This document shows positions 1 to 8,729 of a stretch of 64,000 nucleotides of DNA, in pieces; the first letter of the stretch is position 1; every line of letters begins with the position of its first letter. Source of the DNA: an uncultured Neomegalonema sp. (GTDB taxonomy: Bacteria; Pseudomonadota; Alphaproteobacteria; Rhodobacterales; Rhodobacteraceae); assembly GCA_937911325.1 (NCBI GenBank), contig CALDSD010000015.1:1-64000 (forward strand), in the 5' to 3' direction. The notes beneath the pieces were generated by a model. The model saw only the letters and a list, made by a program, of their open reading frames with translations. It did no database searches and was not told the origin of the DNA. A program made the translations under genes and the position numbers.

Positions 1-45
1 GCATACGAGATCACTGTGTGACTGGAGTTCAGACGTGTGCTCTTC
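1..45. other. Illumina index adapter remnant (contamination)
   Basis: Bases 1-11 match the end of the Illumina P7 primer, bases 12-17 read CACTGT in the six-base index slot, and bases 18-45 match the read-2 adapter through CTCTTC. The expected CGATCT is then replaced by genomic-looking sequence. Translation from the GTG at 18 starts MTGVQTCALL, the familiar adapter-derived peptide seen in assemblies. This is artefact, not biology, and it marks a true contig end. Confidence 0.97.
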
Positions 46-515
46 TGCTTGTCTTCTTCGATTTTGACGGTGTCTTTACGGACAATCGTGTCGCCGTTGA
101 TCAGAATGGAGTTGAGCAGGTCTTCTGCTGCAGGAGCGATGGTCTTGGACTTAGCAAGCTCCGCCGTTTAGGCGTCGACGCCATGATCGTATCGACTGAG
201 CGAAATCCTGTAGTAGGCGTCCGCGCGCAAAAGCTTGCGATGGATTGTGTGCAGGGTGTTGAGGACAAAGCTGAGACCATTGGCCGATTGGCGTTTCAGC
301 GGGGTGTATCACTGGAACGGACTTGCTTTGTCGGTAACGACGTGAACGACGTGGCGGCAATGGCGCTTTGCTGTCTTGCGATCACCGTCGCCGATGCATG
401 GCCTGAAGCGTATGCGGCAGCTCATCTGGTGACAACGCGCCGGGGTGGAGAAGGCGCTGTTCGCGAGATCTGTGACGTTCTAGTCGCCGCGCGAGGGCAG
501 GGTTTATCAAAATGA
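46..515 (+). CDS. HAD-family sugar phosphatase, 5'-truncated (KdsC / NeuA C-terminal type)
   Basis: This is a partial gene whose 5' end is replaced by adapter sequence, so the real start is lost. The visible ~155 residues hold all HAD motifs: DFDGVFTDN near the junction (motif I), the VSTERN region (motif II), a Lys in GVEDKAE (motif III) and GNDVND (motif IV). The type matches KdsC phosphatases and the HAD domain fused to some CMP-sialate synthetases. Such enzymes dephosphorylate an 8- or 9-phosphorylated ulosonic acid. It overlaps the next gene by ATGA, which implies translational coupling. The missing N-terminus may hold a cytidylyltransferase domain; this cannot be seen here. Confidence 0.85.
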
Positions 516-1336
516 CAAACCATCTCGAAGATGCGGTTTTGCTCGATCAACTGTTCGGTCTGAACGGGCGTGTCGTCGTCGTGACCGGCGCCTACGGTCA
601 ACTGGGACGGCGATACTGCCGCGCGCTGACGGCGGTCGGCGCCAAAGTCGCGGCTCTCGACCGGCCTTCCGTCGTTTCGGAACAGGAGGCCCCCGAAGAC
701 ACGTTTGGCGTCGGCGCCGACGTTACAGACCGTGCCGCGCTGGTCGACGCGTTGAACGCTGTCCGTGCGAACCTTGGCGCTCCGACAGGTCTCGTGAATA
801 ACGCCGCGATCGACGCCCCCCCTGATGCGTCAGCAGACGAGAACGGCCCCTTTGAGTCTTTCCCCGAGAAGTCGTTCGACCGCGTAATGGAGGTCAACGT
901 GAAAGGTGTCATGATGTGCTGCCAAGTATTTGGTGGTGATATGGCGTCTAATTCCGGCGGTTCAATTGTGAATATTGGATCGATCTACGGCTCTGTTTCG
1001 CCCGACCAGTCGATCTATGAGTACCGACGCAAAGCTGGTGAGGAGTTTTTCAAGCCGGTTTCTTACTCGGTCTCGAAGTCAGCAATTTATAATTTGACGC
1101 GCTATCTGGCAACTTATTGGTCGACGTCGCAAGTGCGGGTGAATACCCTGACGCTCGCGGGTGTCTATAATGGGCAAGATCCGAGCTTTCTCGACGCCTA
1201 TCTTCAGAAATGCCCGATCGGACGAATGGCGACTCCGGACGACTATGTCGGACCGCTGGTCTACCTGCTTTCAGATTCGTCTCGATACATGACAGGCGCC
1301 GACTTAGTCGTTGATGGAGGATGGACGGCGTGGTGA
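512..1336 (+). CDS. SDR-family oxidoreductase, PtmA-like (nonulosonic acid locus)
   Basis: A 274-residue short-chain dehydrogenase with an N-terminal Rossmann motif TGAYGQLG (~residues 26-33), an NNAA motif and the catalytic YSVSK pair. The C-terminal segment GVYNGQDPSF followed by GRMATPDD and DLVVDGGW is the pattern of PtmA-like SDRs, which sit in legionaminic/pseudaminic acid clusters. It would use NAD(P)H on a sugar or ulosonate intermediate in the cytoplasm; the substrate is unknown. The start ATG overlaps the previous stop by four bases, with GAGGGCAGGG upstream. It is the second gene of the glycan operon. Confidence 0.9.
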   Translation: MTNHLEDAVLLDQLFGLNGRVVVVTGAYGQLGRRYCRALTAVGAKVAALDRPSVVSEQEAPEDTFGVGADVTDRAALVDALNAVRANLGAPTGLVNNAAIDAPPDASADENGPFESFPEKSFDRVMEVNVKGVMMCCQVFGGDMASNSGGSIVNIGSIYGSVSPDQSIYEYRRKAGEEFFKPVSYSVSKSAIYNLTRYLATYWSTSQVRVNTLTLAGVYNGQDPSFLDAYLQKCPIGRMATPDDYVGPLVYLLSDSSRYMTGADLVVDGGWTAW

Positions 1337-2769
1337 CTCCGCTTATAGCAAACAGAATAGCTGGAGTGTCCGCTCCGGCGATCGCCCACGAGACGTTTGA
1401 GAATATCAATCCTGCGACGGAACAGTCTATTGGCGAGGTCGCACGCTCACGCGCCGGAGACGTTGACGCAGCGGTCGCGGCTGCCCGGTCGGCGCAACCA
1501 GGGTGGGCGGCGACCTCGCCAGTTGAGCGTGGCGCCATTTTGCACGCAGTCGCAAACCTCATCGAGCAGCGGGCCGAAAAGATCGCGTCGGTCGCTGCAC
1601 GTGAGAGCGGCAAGATCCATGCGCACGCCCTTGGCGAGGTTGGCGCGGCTGTTCTTCAGGCTCGCTACTGGGCGGGTGAGGGTCAACGCCTTGCGGGGCA
1701 GACGTTGGCAAGCGCCGACCCCTCGCGTCGGTTGGCGACAGTTCGACGTCCGGTGGGAGTCGCCGGGTTGATCCTCGCGTCGAACACACCGATCGCAAAC
1801 GTGGCTTGGAAGATGTTCCCGGCATTGATCTGTGGCAACGGGATCGTTCTTAAGGCGTCAGAGGACTCGCCGGAAACTGCGGACATATTGGTGAAGGTTG
1901 CGGAGGAGGCGGGACTACCGCCTGGCGTAGCGAACGTTATTCAGGGTTACGGTTCGGAAGCCGGCGCGCCTTTGGTTGATCACAAAGACGTCGCCGTTAT
2001 CAGTTTTACGGGATCGTCCTCAACTGGCGCACGTATCGCCGAGGCCGCTGGCCGCCGGATGGCCCGCGTATCGCTAGAGTGCGGCGGTAAGAACCCGATG
2101 CTGATCTTCGATGACGCCGATCTGGACCGTGCTGTATTTTGGGCTGCCTCCTCGGCGTTCAGCAATGCCGGTCAGCGCTGTTCCAGCGCGTCACGCCTGA
2201 TTGTACTCAGCGAAATCTACGATGAGTTCAAAGAAAGGTTGGTGCGAGCAGCAGATGCTCTCCGGTTAGGAGTAGGCTCGGACGACGATGTGGGGCCCGT
2301 GATTGCAAAGGTGGCGTTAGACCGAATGGTGGCTGCTTGTGTCGAGGTTGAGAGCCAGGGGGGCAGCACGCTTACGGGCGGTGTTCGCGCACGTCGGGAG
2401 GGCTTCTATATGACGCCGACAGTGGTTGAGGGGCTCCCTGCAGACGCGAGTATGAGCCGCAATGAGTTGTTCGGACCAATCACGCAACTCTTCCGTGCTT
2501 CAAGCGAGGCAGAGGCGTTGGATCTGGCCAATAATAGTCCGTACGGACTGACAGCTGCGATCCATACAAAGGATGTGGATCGTGCGTTGCGGCTTGCGGA
2601 TAGGGTCGAGGCTGGGGTGGTCTCCATAAATGCTGGAACACACGGGGCCGAGCCTCACATGCCGTTTGGCGGGGTCAAGAATTCCGGCAACGGAACGCGA
2701 GAACCGGGAGCCGAGGCGGTTGACATCTACACCGATCTAAAGAACGTCCTGTTCACTTTCCACGAATGA
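1330..2769 (+). CDS. NAD(P)-dependent aldehyde dehydrogenase
   Basis: About 480 residues, normal for the ALDH superfamily. The catalytic Glu lies in LECGGKNPM (~residue 250) and the nucleophilic Cys in GQRCSSAS (~residue 284). PFGGVKNSG near the C-terminus is also family-typical. An ATG at 1321 lies directly against the GGAGG box at 1316-1320; the in-frame GTG at 1330 has proper spacing, so I prefer it. The gene overlaps the SDR end. Together with the SDR and the downstream lyase it may oxidise an aldehyde sugar intermediate, which is inference. An amino-acid semialdehyde substrate is also possible. Confidence 0.9.
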   Translation: MVTPLIANRIAGVSAPAIAHETFENINPATEQSIGEVARSRAGDVDAAVAAARSAQPGWAATSPVERGAILHAVANLIEQRAEKIASVAARESGKIHAHALGEVGAAVLQARYWAGEGQRLAGQTLASADPSRRLATVRRPVGVAGLILASNTPIANVAWKMFPALICGNGIVLKASEDSPETADILVKVAEEAGLPPGVANVIQGYGSEAGAPLVDHKDVAVISFTGSSSTGARIAEAAGRRMARVSLECGGKNPMLIFDDADLDRAVFWAASSAFSNAGQRCSSASRLIVLSEIYDEFKERLVRAADALRLGVGSDDDVGPVIAKVALDRMVAACVEVESQGGSTLTGGVRARREGFYMTPTVVEGLPADASMSRNELFGPITQLFRASSEAEALDLANNSPYGLTAAIHTKDVDRALRLADRVEAGVVSINAGTHGAEPHMPFGGVKNSGNGTREPGAEAVDIYTDLKNVLFTFHE

Positions 2770-2804
2770 AGTGCAGTGCACTACTCGTTTAACGGGAACA
2801 TACC

Positions 2805-3716
2805 ATGATCGAGACACGGCCGCTTGTTGGCGTTATTCCTGTCGTTCAAACGCCTTTGACGGTCGATCGAGACATCGACATCCAAGCCATTCATCGACAC
2901 ATCGATTTTCTCGAGGCTCGAAAGGTCGGCGGTTACTGGGCGCTTGGCACCGGTAGCGAAGACATGAACCTCACATTCGCTGAGCGCCTGACTGCAGCGA
3001 GAGCGCTTTGTGAAGCGAATAATGGGCGTCTGCCATTGATCCTGGGAGCTGGCTTCTACTGCTACAAAGACAGCGTCGCGTTCATGCAGGAGACACGTGC
3101 TCTCGAGTTCGACGCTTATCATGTGATGCCGTATCACCCGCTACTGAGCATGGGGCAGCTTGACACGTACTACCGAATGTTGGCTGACGCGGCTCCGAAG
3201 CCTCTATGGCTCTACACGAGTGCGAACTGGGCGCAGCCTTTAAAGCCGGACTTCATCGAGAAGCTCGTCGAGCATCCGAACATCGCGGGCGTAAAGTACT
3301 CCACGCAGCGAACAACGGACATGCTGAAGACGCTTACGTTTGTTAGCCCGCAGTTTCAGATGATCACCGCCGTCGCTGCACAATGGGCCGTTACGCTCGC
3401 AATGGGTGTCAAAGCAGGTACGACGAGCCTCGCCGGCGCGCTGCCCGAGATGCTTCTGGAGATCTACGATCATCACCAGGCCGGGCGCCGAGAAGAGGCT
3501 ATGGCTGCTCAACATCGTATGAACGCGTTTACAGCAGCTTGGCCAAAGGTGAAAGCGGACAACTTCCTGACCGGGGCCGAAGAGAAGTACATCTTGAGCC
3601 GTCGCGGGATCATGCAGCCTTTCATGACATCTTATTACCGTCAGCTGTCCGCTGAGGAGATCACACAAATGGACAATGCTCTGAACGATTATGGTTGGGC
3701 GAACTTGCCAAACTAA
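2805..3716 (+). CDS. Dihydrodipicolinate synthase / N-acetylneuraminate lyase family protein
   Basis: A 303-residue class I aldolase of the DapA/NAL family, a (beta/alpha)8 barrel. The Schiff-base Lys is in IAGVKYST (~residue 164) and a Tyr-bearing loop VMPYHPL lies at ~residues 107-113. The usual GTTGE motif is replaced by GTGSED, so it is not a standard DapA. Relatives cleave or make 2-keto-3-deoxy sugar acids from pyruvate and an aldehyde. Its place between an aldehyde dehydrogenase and a CMP-sugar synthetase suggests work on an ulosonic or keto-deoxy acid. ACGGGAA lies upstream of the ATG. The substrate is unknown. Confidence 0.88.
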   Translation: MIETRPLVGVIPVVQTPLTVDRDIDIQAIHRHIDFLEARKVGGYWALGTGSEDMNLTFAERLTAARALCEANNGRLPLILGAGFYCYKDSVAFMQETRALEFDAYHVMPYHPLLSMGQLDTYYRMLADAAPKPLWLYTSANWAQPLKPDFIEKLVEHPNIAGVKYSTQRTTDMLKTLTFVSPQFQMITAVAAQWAVTLAMGVKAGTTSLAGALPEMLLEIYDHHQAGRREEAMAAQHRMNAFTAAWPKVKADNFLTGAEEKYILSRRGIMQPFMTSYYRQLSAEEITQMDNALNDYGWANLPN

Positions 3717-3738
3717 ATTAATCAAAAAAAATAGAAAA

Positions 3739-5127
3739 ATGCCATTGGAGCAAAGCGAAACTGATCAAGAACCTTCTAAAGAATTAGTGGTTGTTGTTGG
3801 TCAGCCTGCCGACGTCATTCGACTTGAAAAAATCGGCCAGGATCTTGCGTCGACTTTCATAAGTATAAGAGTGTTTTCAACCTTTGCTAGATCTCCCGAC
3901 TTTGTAAGAATTGGAGATGTGCAAATCAATGTGGTGCGGATTGATGAGGGATTGCAGTATCGTAGGGCTGTCAATCGCTACGTGAATCGATTCCGGTTGG
4001 CTGACCTCTGGATTATTAGTCAAATTACTATCGATCGTCGCTTCTTCAGGAAGTGGCGCCGAGCGCTGAACTGGGCAGCTAGACGCAAGTGCCTAGCGGA
4101 TGCAGTTGTCGCTGTCGCTGGAAAGTCCAGTACCGTTTTGATGTTTCAGGTCTCTTCTCTCAATTGGACAGGACTCGTTACAGAGCGACTTGGTAACAGA
4201 GCAGTGGCCTTCACCGAGGTTTGGCAGATGCCAAATAAACTTCGGATGGAAATCATTAGACGGCTCGGCGGCGTGCCTCTAACGCTAAATCAGGTTGTGT
4301 CGACTGGTAAAGAAAGGCCGCTTTGGCGTGCGGAGGATCCACAGGTTCCTTTAACCGACACCGCTTTGGCAGCCTTTTACTTTGCTGAAGCTGATGGAGG
4401 TTTCAGAGGCAACCCATTTCTTGTAAATACCTTTGGTAGAATACTGTACGCCGAACCTTTTCTCGCGCGAGAATATAGTGGATTTGGGATCTCATTAGAC
4501 GGTTTTGAGCCTGTAAAAACAACAAATGGTAAAAAACTCAGTAAATATAAAAAAAGCATAGACAATATAGTCATAAATCCGCCTAAAAACTACTTTAGGA
4601 ACGGGTATTATGCATGGGGATTTAGAACGTATAATGAATTTGTAAAAGAATGGATTGAATTAGTTGTTGGCAATACAGATGGACATCATATTTTGTCACT
4701 TCATCCGGCGCTCTTGGATGAAGAGAAGAAAGCATGCTATTCAGCTTGTAGTTTTGTTGATAGCCGACCTATTGATGAGCTTGTTGCAGAGGCTCGTCTT
4801 TATGTTACCTATACTTCAACTACGGCTCGACTTGCGGCGAAGTTCGGCACTGAATTAATCTTTTCCGACTGCTTCATCTTTATGATCGGTATTTGGCCAG
4901 AGATCCCAGTCGCGCGGTTGTCTGAGTCGCTTTCGAGCTTTCGTGAGGCCTTGAGGAGTGTTGAAGTGCGACAACAGAAGTGGAATGCGTTTTCAGTTCC
5001 GAGACTTGAAAGTCCTGAGGCTGTCGATCTAGCCTCGGCGATTTCGGTTCCTATCGACAACAGTGTTCGATCGCAAAAAGCCGCTGATCCACACAAGCGC
5101 GGCGAGGTCCAAACAAATGATGAATGA
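3739..5127 (+). CDS. Unknown protein of glycan locus, possible GT-B-like C-terminus
   Basis: I do not recognise this ~462-residue protein. It has no signal peptide or membrane segment. Near residue 345 the segment HILSLHP, followed by VTYTSTTARLAAKFGTELIF, resembles the donor-binding half of GT-B transferases and UDP-sugar epimerases, so a surface-glycan transferase is plausible but unproven. The start is uncertain: the ATG at 3739 and the in-frame ATG at 3691 both lack a clear ribosome site. The middle of the gene (about 4370-4790) is strikingly AT-rich compared with its flanks, a sign of transfer or mosaic origin. Its end overlaps the next gene. Confidence 0.75.
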   Translation: MPLEQSETDQEPSKELVVVVGQPADVIRLEKIGQDLASTFISIRVFSTFARSPDFVRIGDVQINVVRIDEGLQYRRAVNRYVNRFRLADLWIISQITIDRRFFRKWRRALNWAARRKCLADAVVAVAGKSSTVLMFQVSSLNWTGLVTERLGNRAVAFTEVWQMPNKLRMEIIRRLGGVPLTLNQVVSTGKERPLWRAEDPQVPLTDTALAAFYFAEADGGFRGNPFLVNTFGRILYAEPFLAREYSGFGISLDGFEPVKTTNGKKLSKYKKSIDNIVINPPKNYFRNGYYAWGFRTYNEFVKEWIELVVGNTDGHHILSLHPALLDEEKKACYSACSFVDSRPIDELVAEARLYVTYTSTTARLAAKFGTELIFSDCFIFMIGIWPEIPVARLSESLSSFREALRSVEVRQQKWNAFSVPRLESPEAVDLASAISVPIDNSVRSQKAADPHKRGEVQTNDE

Positions 5128-5842
5128 CTTGTATGTTCTGGGCGTCACACCGGCCCGCGCAGGATCTAAGCGCGTTCCGCGGAAGAATGGGCGGTTGCTT
5201 GCGGGGCGCCCATTGCTGACCTATTCGATAGAAGCTCTCTGTGCGTCAAAGCACGTCGATGCGGTCATCTTGTCGACCGACGACGAAGAGTTCGCAGCGA
5301 AAGGCGCTGAGTATGGCGCGAAGACCTTGGCGCTGCGCCCGTCCGAACTTTCAAACGACCGCGCCCGTTTGTTCGAAGTCCTCGCTCACGAGCTGAATTC
5401 TTATGAAGCGTACATCGGTCGAAAAGTGGACATCGTCGTGTCGGCGCAGGCATCAGCGCCTCTGGTAAGGCCGGAAACAATCGATGCGGTCGTGGAGTTG
5501 TGCGCGAACGACGGTGTTGAGGCGGTGGGAACCACGTCGGTCATCGTCCACGGACACCCCTATCTTGCGCGACGGCGCAGAAGGGACGGATCGCTTGAAG
5601 AGGCGTTTGCCTTAGGAGACGATGTCGCCCGGTATCCAAGCCAGGTCCGGCCAGAGTTTGAGTACTTCGACGGTTGTGTGTTTGCTCGTCGTCGCTCCAT
5701 GCTCGCTCCGCCGGATCCTCAGACCAATGCACTTGGAAATAAACCGCATGGAGTACGCTCAAAAGAAGATGAGAGTATAAATATTGATACTGAGTTTGAT
5801 TTTAAGTTGGCTGAGTTTTTTATGTCTGGGAGGGCGAGTTGA
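5117..5842 (+). CDS. Acylneuraminate (nonulosonate) cytidylyltransferase family protein
   Basis: A 241-residue CMP-sugar synthetase of the NeuA/PseF/LegF type, which activates an ulosonic acid with CTP. The N-terminal nucleotide loop reads PARAGSKRVPRKN (about residues 11-23), and YSIEAL and STDDEE follow as expected. The ATG ATG start at 5117/5120 follows GCGAGG and overlaps the upstream stop at 5127. The last ~30 codons, from about 5755, switch abruptly to AT-rich sequence, like the next gene. The product is CMP-activated sugar for a surface glycan. The exact nonulosonic acid cannot be told from sequence alone. Confidence 0.9.
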   Translation: MMNDLYVLGVTPARAGSKRVPRKNGRLLAGRPLLTYSIEALCASKHVDAVILSTDDEEFAAKGAEYGAKTLALRPSELSNDRARLFEVLAHELNSYEAYIGRKVDIVVSAQASAPLVRPETIDAVVELCANDGVEAVGTTSVIVHGHPYLARRRRRDGSLEEAFALGDDVARYPSQVRPEFEYFDGCVFARRRSMLAPPDPQTNALGNKPHGVRSKEDESINIDTEFDFKLAEFFMSGRAS

Positions 5843-6609
5843 TGGGTTACTTTCCGATAAAAGACTGGGAGTTTAATACGCTCAACATATATAATTACAA
5901 AAAGCATGGAAAGCTTGCCAGTGTTTTTGATTGGATGCTGGGTGAGGGTCGTGGCGTCGAAGGTGATATATTAGAGGCAGGGTGTTTTAGAGGTAAAACA
6001 CTTCTAGCTTTCGGTCTTTTTGTGCTGGAGCATGGTCTCAACAGAAAAGTCTACGGGTATGACACGTTTTCTGGCTTCCCCGCAGTGTACCATGAAAACG
6101 ATGATTTTGGTATGTTCGACAGTCTGGCCTCTAGTGGTCGCCTCACGCCAGAGCATTTCAGTATGATTAAGCAAAATGAAAAAATAAAATCGGCAATGCG
6201 GCGATCTGTTGAGGCAAATTCGATATCAACATCTGGCGACTTTTCAAATGTAGACCTTGAAGAACTAAAAATGAAAATAGAATTTCTTGATTTGACCGAG
6301 ATTGTTCATCTCGTTAAAGGAGATTTCTCGGAAACGATGAGCTCTGGTGCTGCGTTTGGGCCGGATAGGGTCGCGGTTGCGAGTCTCGATTGTGATTTGT
6401 ACTCAAGTTACATGACTGCCTTGCCTTTTGTGTGGGCGAGTGCGGCGCCCGGCTCGCTTGTATACCTTGACGAGTACTTTTCTTTGAAATTTCCAGGTGC
6501 CCGTATCGCAACCGATGAGTTTTCAGAGACTCAAGGTGTGAAGCCAAAGCTGTTGAAGCGAGAGGATGATGGCTTTGAGCGATGGGCGCTGCGGAAGCCT
6601 GCCGAGTAG
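5842..6609 (+). CDS. TylF/MycF-family SAM-dependent O-methyltransferase
   Basis: About 255 residues with the class I SAM motif ILEAGCFRGKT (~45-55), VYGYDTFSGFP, a metal-site DCDLYSSY and LVYLDEYF, the series seen in macrocin O-methyltransferase relatives. It probably methylates a sugar hydroxyl on the glycan made by this locus. The start ATG at 5842 shares bases with the TGA of the previous gene, preceded by GGGAGGGCGAG. An in-frame TTG at 5839 is a poorer choice. Base composition is AT-rich through the first two thirds, unlike the 5' half of its neighbour. It is convergent with the following glycosyltransferase. Confidence 0.88.
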   Translation: MGYFPIKDWEFNTLNIYNYKKHGKLASVFDWMLGEGRGVEGDILEAGCFRGKTLLAFGLFVLEHGLNRKVYGYDTFSGFPAVYHENDDFGMFDSLASSGRLTPEHFSMIKQNEKIKSAMRRSVEANSISTSGDFSNVDLEELKMKIEFLDLTEIVHLVKGDFSETMSSGAAFGPDRVAVASLDCDLYSSYMTALPFVWASAAPGSLVYLDEYFSLKFPGARIATDEFSETQGVKPKLLKREDDGFERWALRKPAE

Positions 6610-6652
6610 GTGAGCAAGCAACTACGTTAAGATCATCACTGCGGCGACTGTT

Positions 6653-7489
6653 TTACGGCGGGATCTCCGAGGATTTCTTTTCGGCCAAGTGTTCAAGTTT
6701 GGCGAAATCATGCGATCGCATGTTCAACACGCGGACGCCATATCGATAAAGCAAAACGATCTGGTTTGACGCTTTTGTCCACCAGCGCCCGAACTTCCAT
6801 CGAAGTCGTGCGCTGAGAGTTTGTCGGCTTAAGCTCTTGCGTGCGTGTGCTCGGCCAGTGGCGATATCGCTTGCTTCCCTGTATTGCCACGCGACTGAGG
6901 GGCATAGTTCAAATGTGAGCACGCCCGTACGGGCGAAGTGGCGCATGGTTTCATCGTTCGGCGCCGACATGACCGAGGTTGTTTGAAGAAGTTTCTCAGC
7001 TCCGCGTTCTGTGACCAGATAAGCCCCACGGCCTGCGCGCGGAAAGGCGGATAGAACAATTGAGAGTTCGCCAACTCGATCGATAGGAATGGCCCATCCT
7101 CGATCGCCTTTGCGCGCGAGAGCCTCGAGCTTGAGCAGGTCGACGGAATTCGGTAGTGCAAAGTCTGGATCAACACATTCCTTAAACTGACGACTCAGCT
7201 CCAAGTCATCCTCAAGTATACACCACCGCTTCCAGCCGCGCTCCAAACCCAGGCGCAGGCAAGTTAGGTTGCTATTATAGACACCTAACTGAGAGTCTGC
7301 CAAATAGCGGTGACCAAACCAGTAACGATTTGGGCAAAGGGCCGCCTTCTCGGCCTCAGTCATAAGCATGCCGTCTGTTGCCGGAACTCGCTCGAACGAT
7401 AGTGAGAGGCGGTCAAGTTGCTCTGTAATTTTTGCAAGCCGATCAGTTCGTCGTTTCAGATTTATTATAAGTATTGGGATCTGACTCAT
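6653..7489 (-). CDS. Glycosyltransferase family 25 protein (LPS/capsule type)
   Basis: A 278-residue GT25 transferase. The N-terminus IPILIINLKRRTDRL, the FERVPATDG segment and the acidic CILEDDLEL motif (~residues 85-93) are all characteristic. YLVTERGAEKLLQ matches the family's C-terminal half. Relatives such as LgtB/LgtE add galactose to LPS cores. I take the ATG at 7489 because the conserved domain starts right after it; an upstream GTG at 7552 would add 21 unmatched residues. No strong Shine-Dalgarno sequence precedes either. Donor and acceptor are unknown. Confidence 0.88.
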   Translation of the reverse strand: MSQIPILIINLKRRTDRLAKITEQLDRLSLSFERVPATDGMLMTEAEKAALCPNRYWFGHRYLADSQLGVYNSNLTCLRLGLERGWKRWCILEDDLELSRQFKECVDPDFALPNSVDLLKLEALARKGDRGWAIPIDRVGELSIVLSAFPRAGRGAYLVTERGAEKLLQTTSVMSAPNDETMRHFARTGVLTFELCPSVAWQYREASDIATGRAHARKSLSRQTLSARLRWKFGRWWTKASNQIVLLYRYGVRVLNMRSHDFAKLEHLAEKKSSEIPP

Positions 7490-7647
7490 GGTTTCATTTG
7501 GTTTTGATTTATCTACGCTTTGTGGCTTCAGCTGTGTTTCGATGAAATGCACAGCAACTTGTGCGGGAGACTAGGAAAAGCGCTAAAGGAGCGGACTAGG
7601 TCGTATTTGAGGGATGGTCACGTCACATCGTTTTTTGTGTTCGTCTT

Positions 7648-8574
7648 CTACTCGGGGGGTCTCAAACTTCTTGCCTTCACTCCGCCTTCCAGCGTCGCGA
7701 TGTCGTAGGTCTCCCACTTGGAGCGGTCGACGAGGTGCATGATCCCGATCGGATGGTGCGGGAGATAGGGTTCTACGAACAAGCCGCTTTCTTCATCGAA
7801 TGCAGGCCGGGCGGCGGAGCACAACCAATTGCACCAGGATGGCAGCAGTTCGACAGGCAAATCACGGGTCAGAACCGCATGGTTCAGCGCAATCTGGTCC
7901 GACAAGTCTCGGGGACGGCGGAAGCGCGCCGCGCGCAGACTATCGCGCCAGGCCTGCCAATGCGGACACTCAGCGGGCAGCGCCCAGACACCGGCGTTGA
8001 GCGACGGTGTGAAAAACGTCTGATTGGCCAGCTGCCGAGAGTAATACTGCGTGAGTTTGCCATTCAGCCATGTGCGTGTCGCGCGCCGACGGCCGCTCAA
8101 GAATGGAACGCCTTTCCACAATTTCACGCGCCCGCCTGACAGCGGACTTGGATAGGCGCGGTCGTTCCACTGGCAGATCGCGAGACGGCCTTTCTGAGCG
8201 CCGGCGATCAGCAGATCCAGCGCCTCAGCTGTTTGCACCCAGGCGTCCGCATCGATCCAGACATAGGTTTCATGACCCGGAAAATGCTCAGCCGCGAAAG
8301 GCGAAGCGGTGACGTATTTCTTGTAGGAAGGCGGGTCTGACTTGAAGCCGTAGTCGATGTCCCAACCAGGGTCCTTGATCTCGTCGATCAAAGGCGCGAG
8401 CTCGCTCTTTTGAGCGTCCGTCAGCCCAAAGTCGAAGAGGCAGATGCGTAGGTCGTCTCGTGTCGCGACCCGGCGGACGGATCGAACCGTGTCGAGTAGG
8501 AACGGATAGAACTTGGCGTTTGCGCCGGTTAGAATTGCATGCGTCATCGCCAGCGTTCCATGAGGGATCGGCAT
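7648..8574 (-). CDS. Putative GT-A-fold glycosyltransferase with DxD motif
   Basis: About 308 residues. HAILTGANAKFYPFLLDTV near the N-terminus, the metal-binding YVWIDADAWVQ (~residue 98) and SLNAGVWALP resemble GT8-like nucleotide-sugar transferases. No membrane segment is evident. The ATG at 8574 (MPIPHG) or 8547 (MTHAIL) could start the protein; neither has a strong ribosome site. It is divergent from the FkbM methyltransferase gene, with about 155 bases between. It probably extends a surface glycan. The donor sugar is unknown, and the family assignment is from motifs only. Confidence 0.78.
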   Translation of the reverse strand: MPIPHGTLAMTHAILTGANAKFYPFLLDTVRSVRRVATRDDLRICLFDFGLTDAQKSELAPLIDEIKDPGWDIDYGFKSDPPSYKKYVTASPFAAEHFPGHETYVWIDADAWVQTAEALDLLIAGAQKGRLAICQWNDRAYPSPLSGGRVKLWKGVPFLSGRRRATRTWLNGKLTQYYSRQLANQTFFTPSLNAGVWALPAECPHWQAWRDSLRAARFRRPRDLSDQIALNHAVLTRDLPVELLPSWCNWLCSAARPAFDEESGLFVEPYLPHHPIGIMHLVDRSKWETYDIATLEGGVKARSLRPPE

Positions 8575-8729
8575 CTTTTCACAACGACTTGCCGTTGAAC
8601 GCCATCTGTACCGCAGAGGATCGTTTCGCACACGAGGAACTGTGGCCTTGGATCGACAGTGCATTGGTTTTATCAGTCGAAGATGGATCAGCGGGCGCGA
8701 TTGCCGCACCGCCAACCGGGAGGTGGTCT

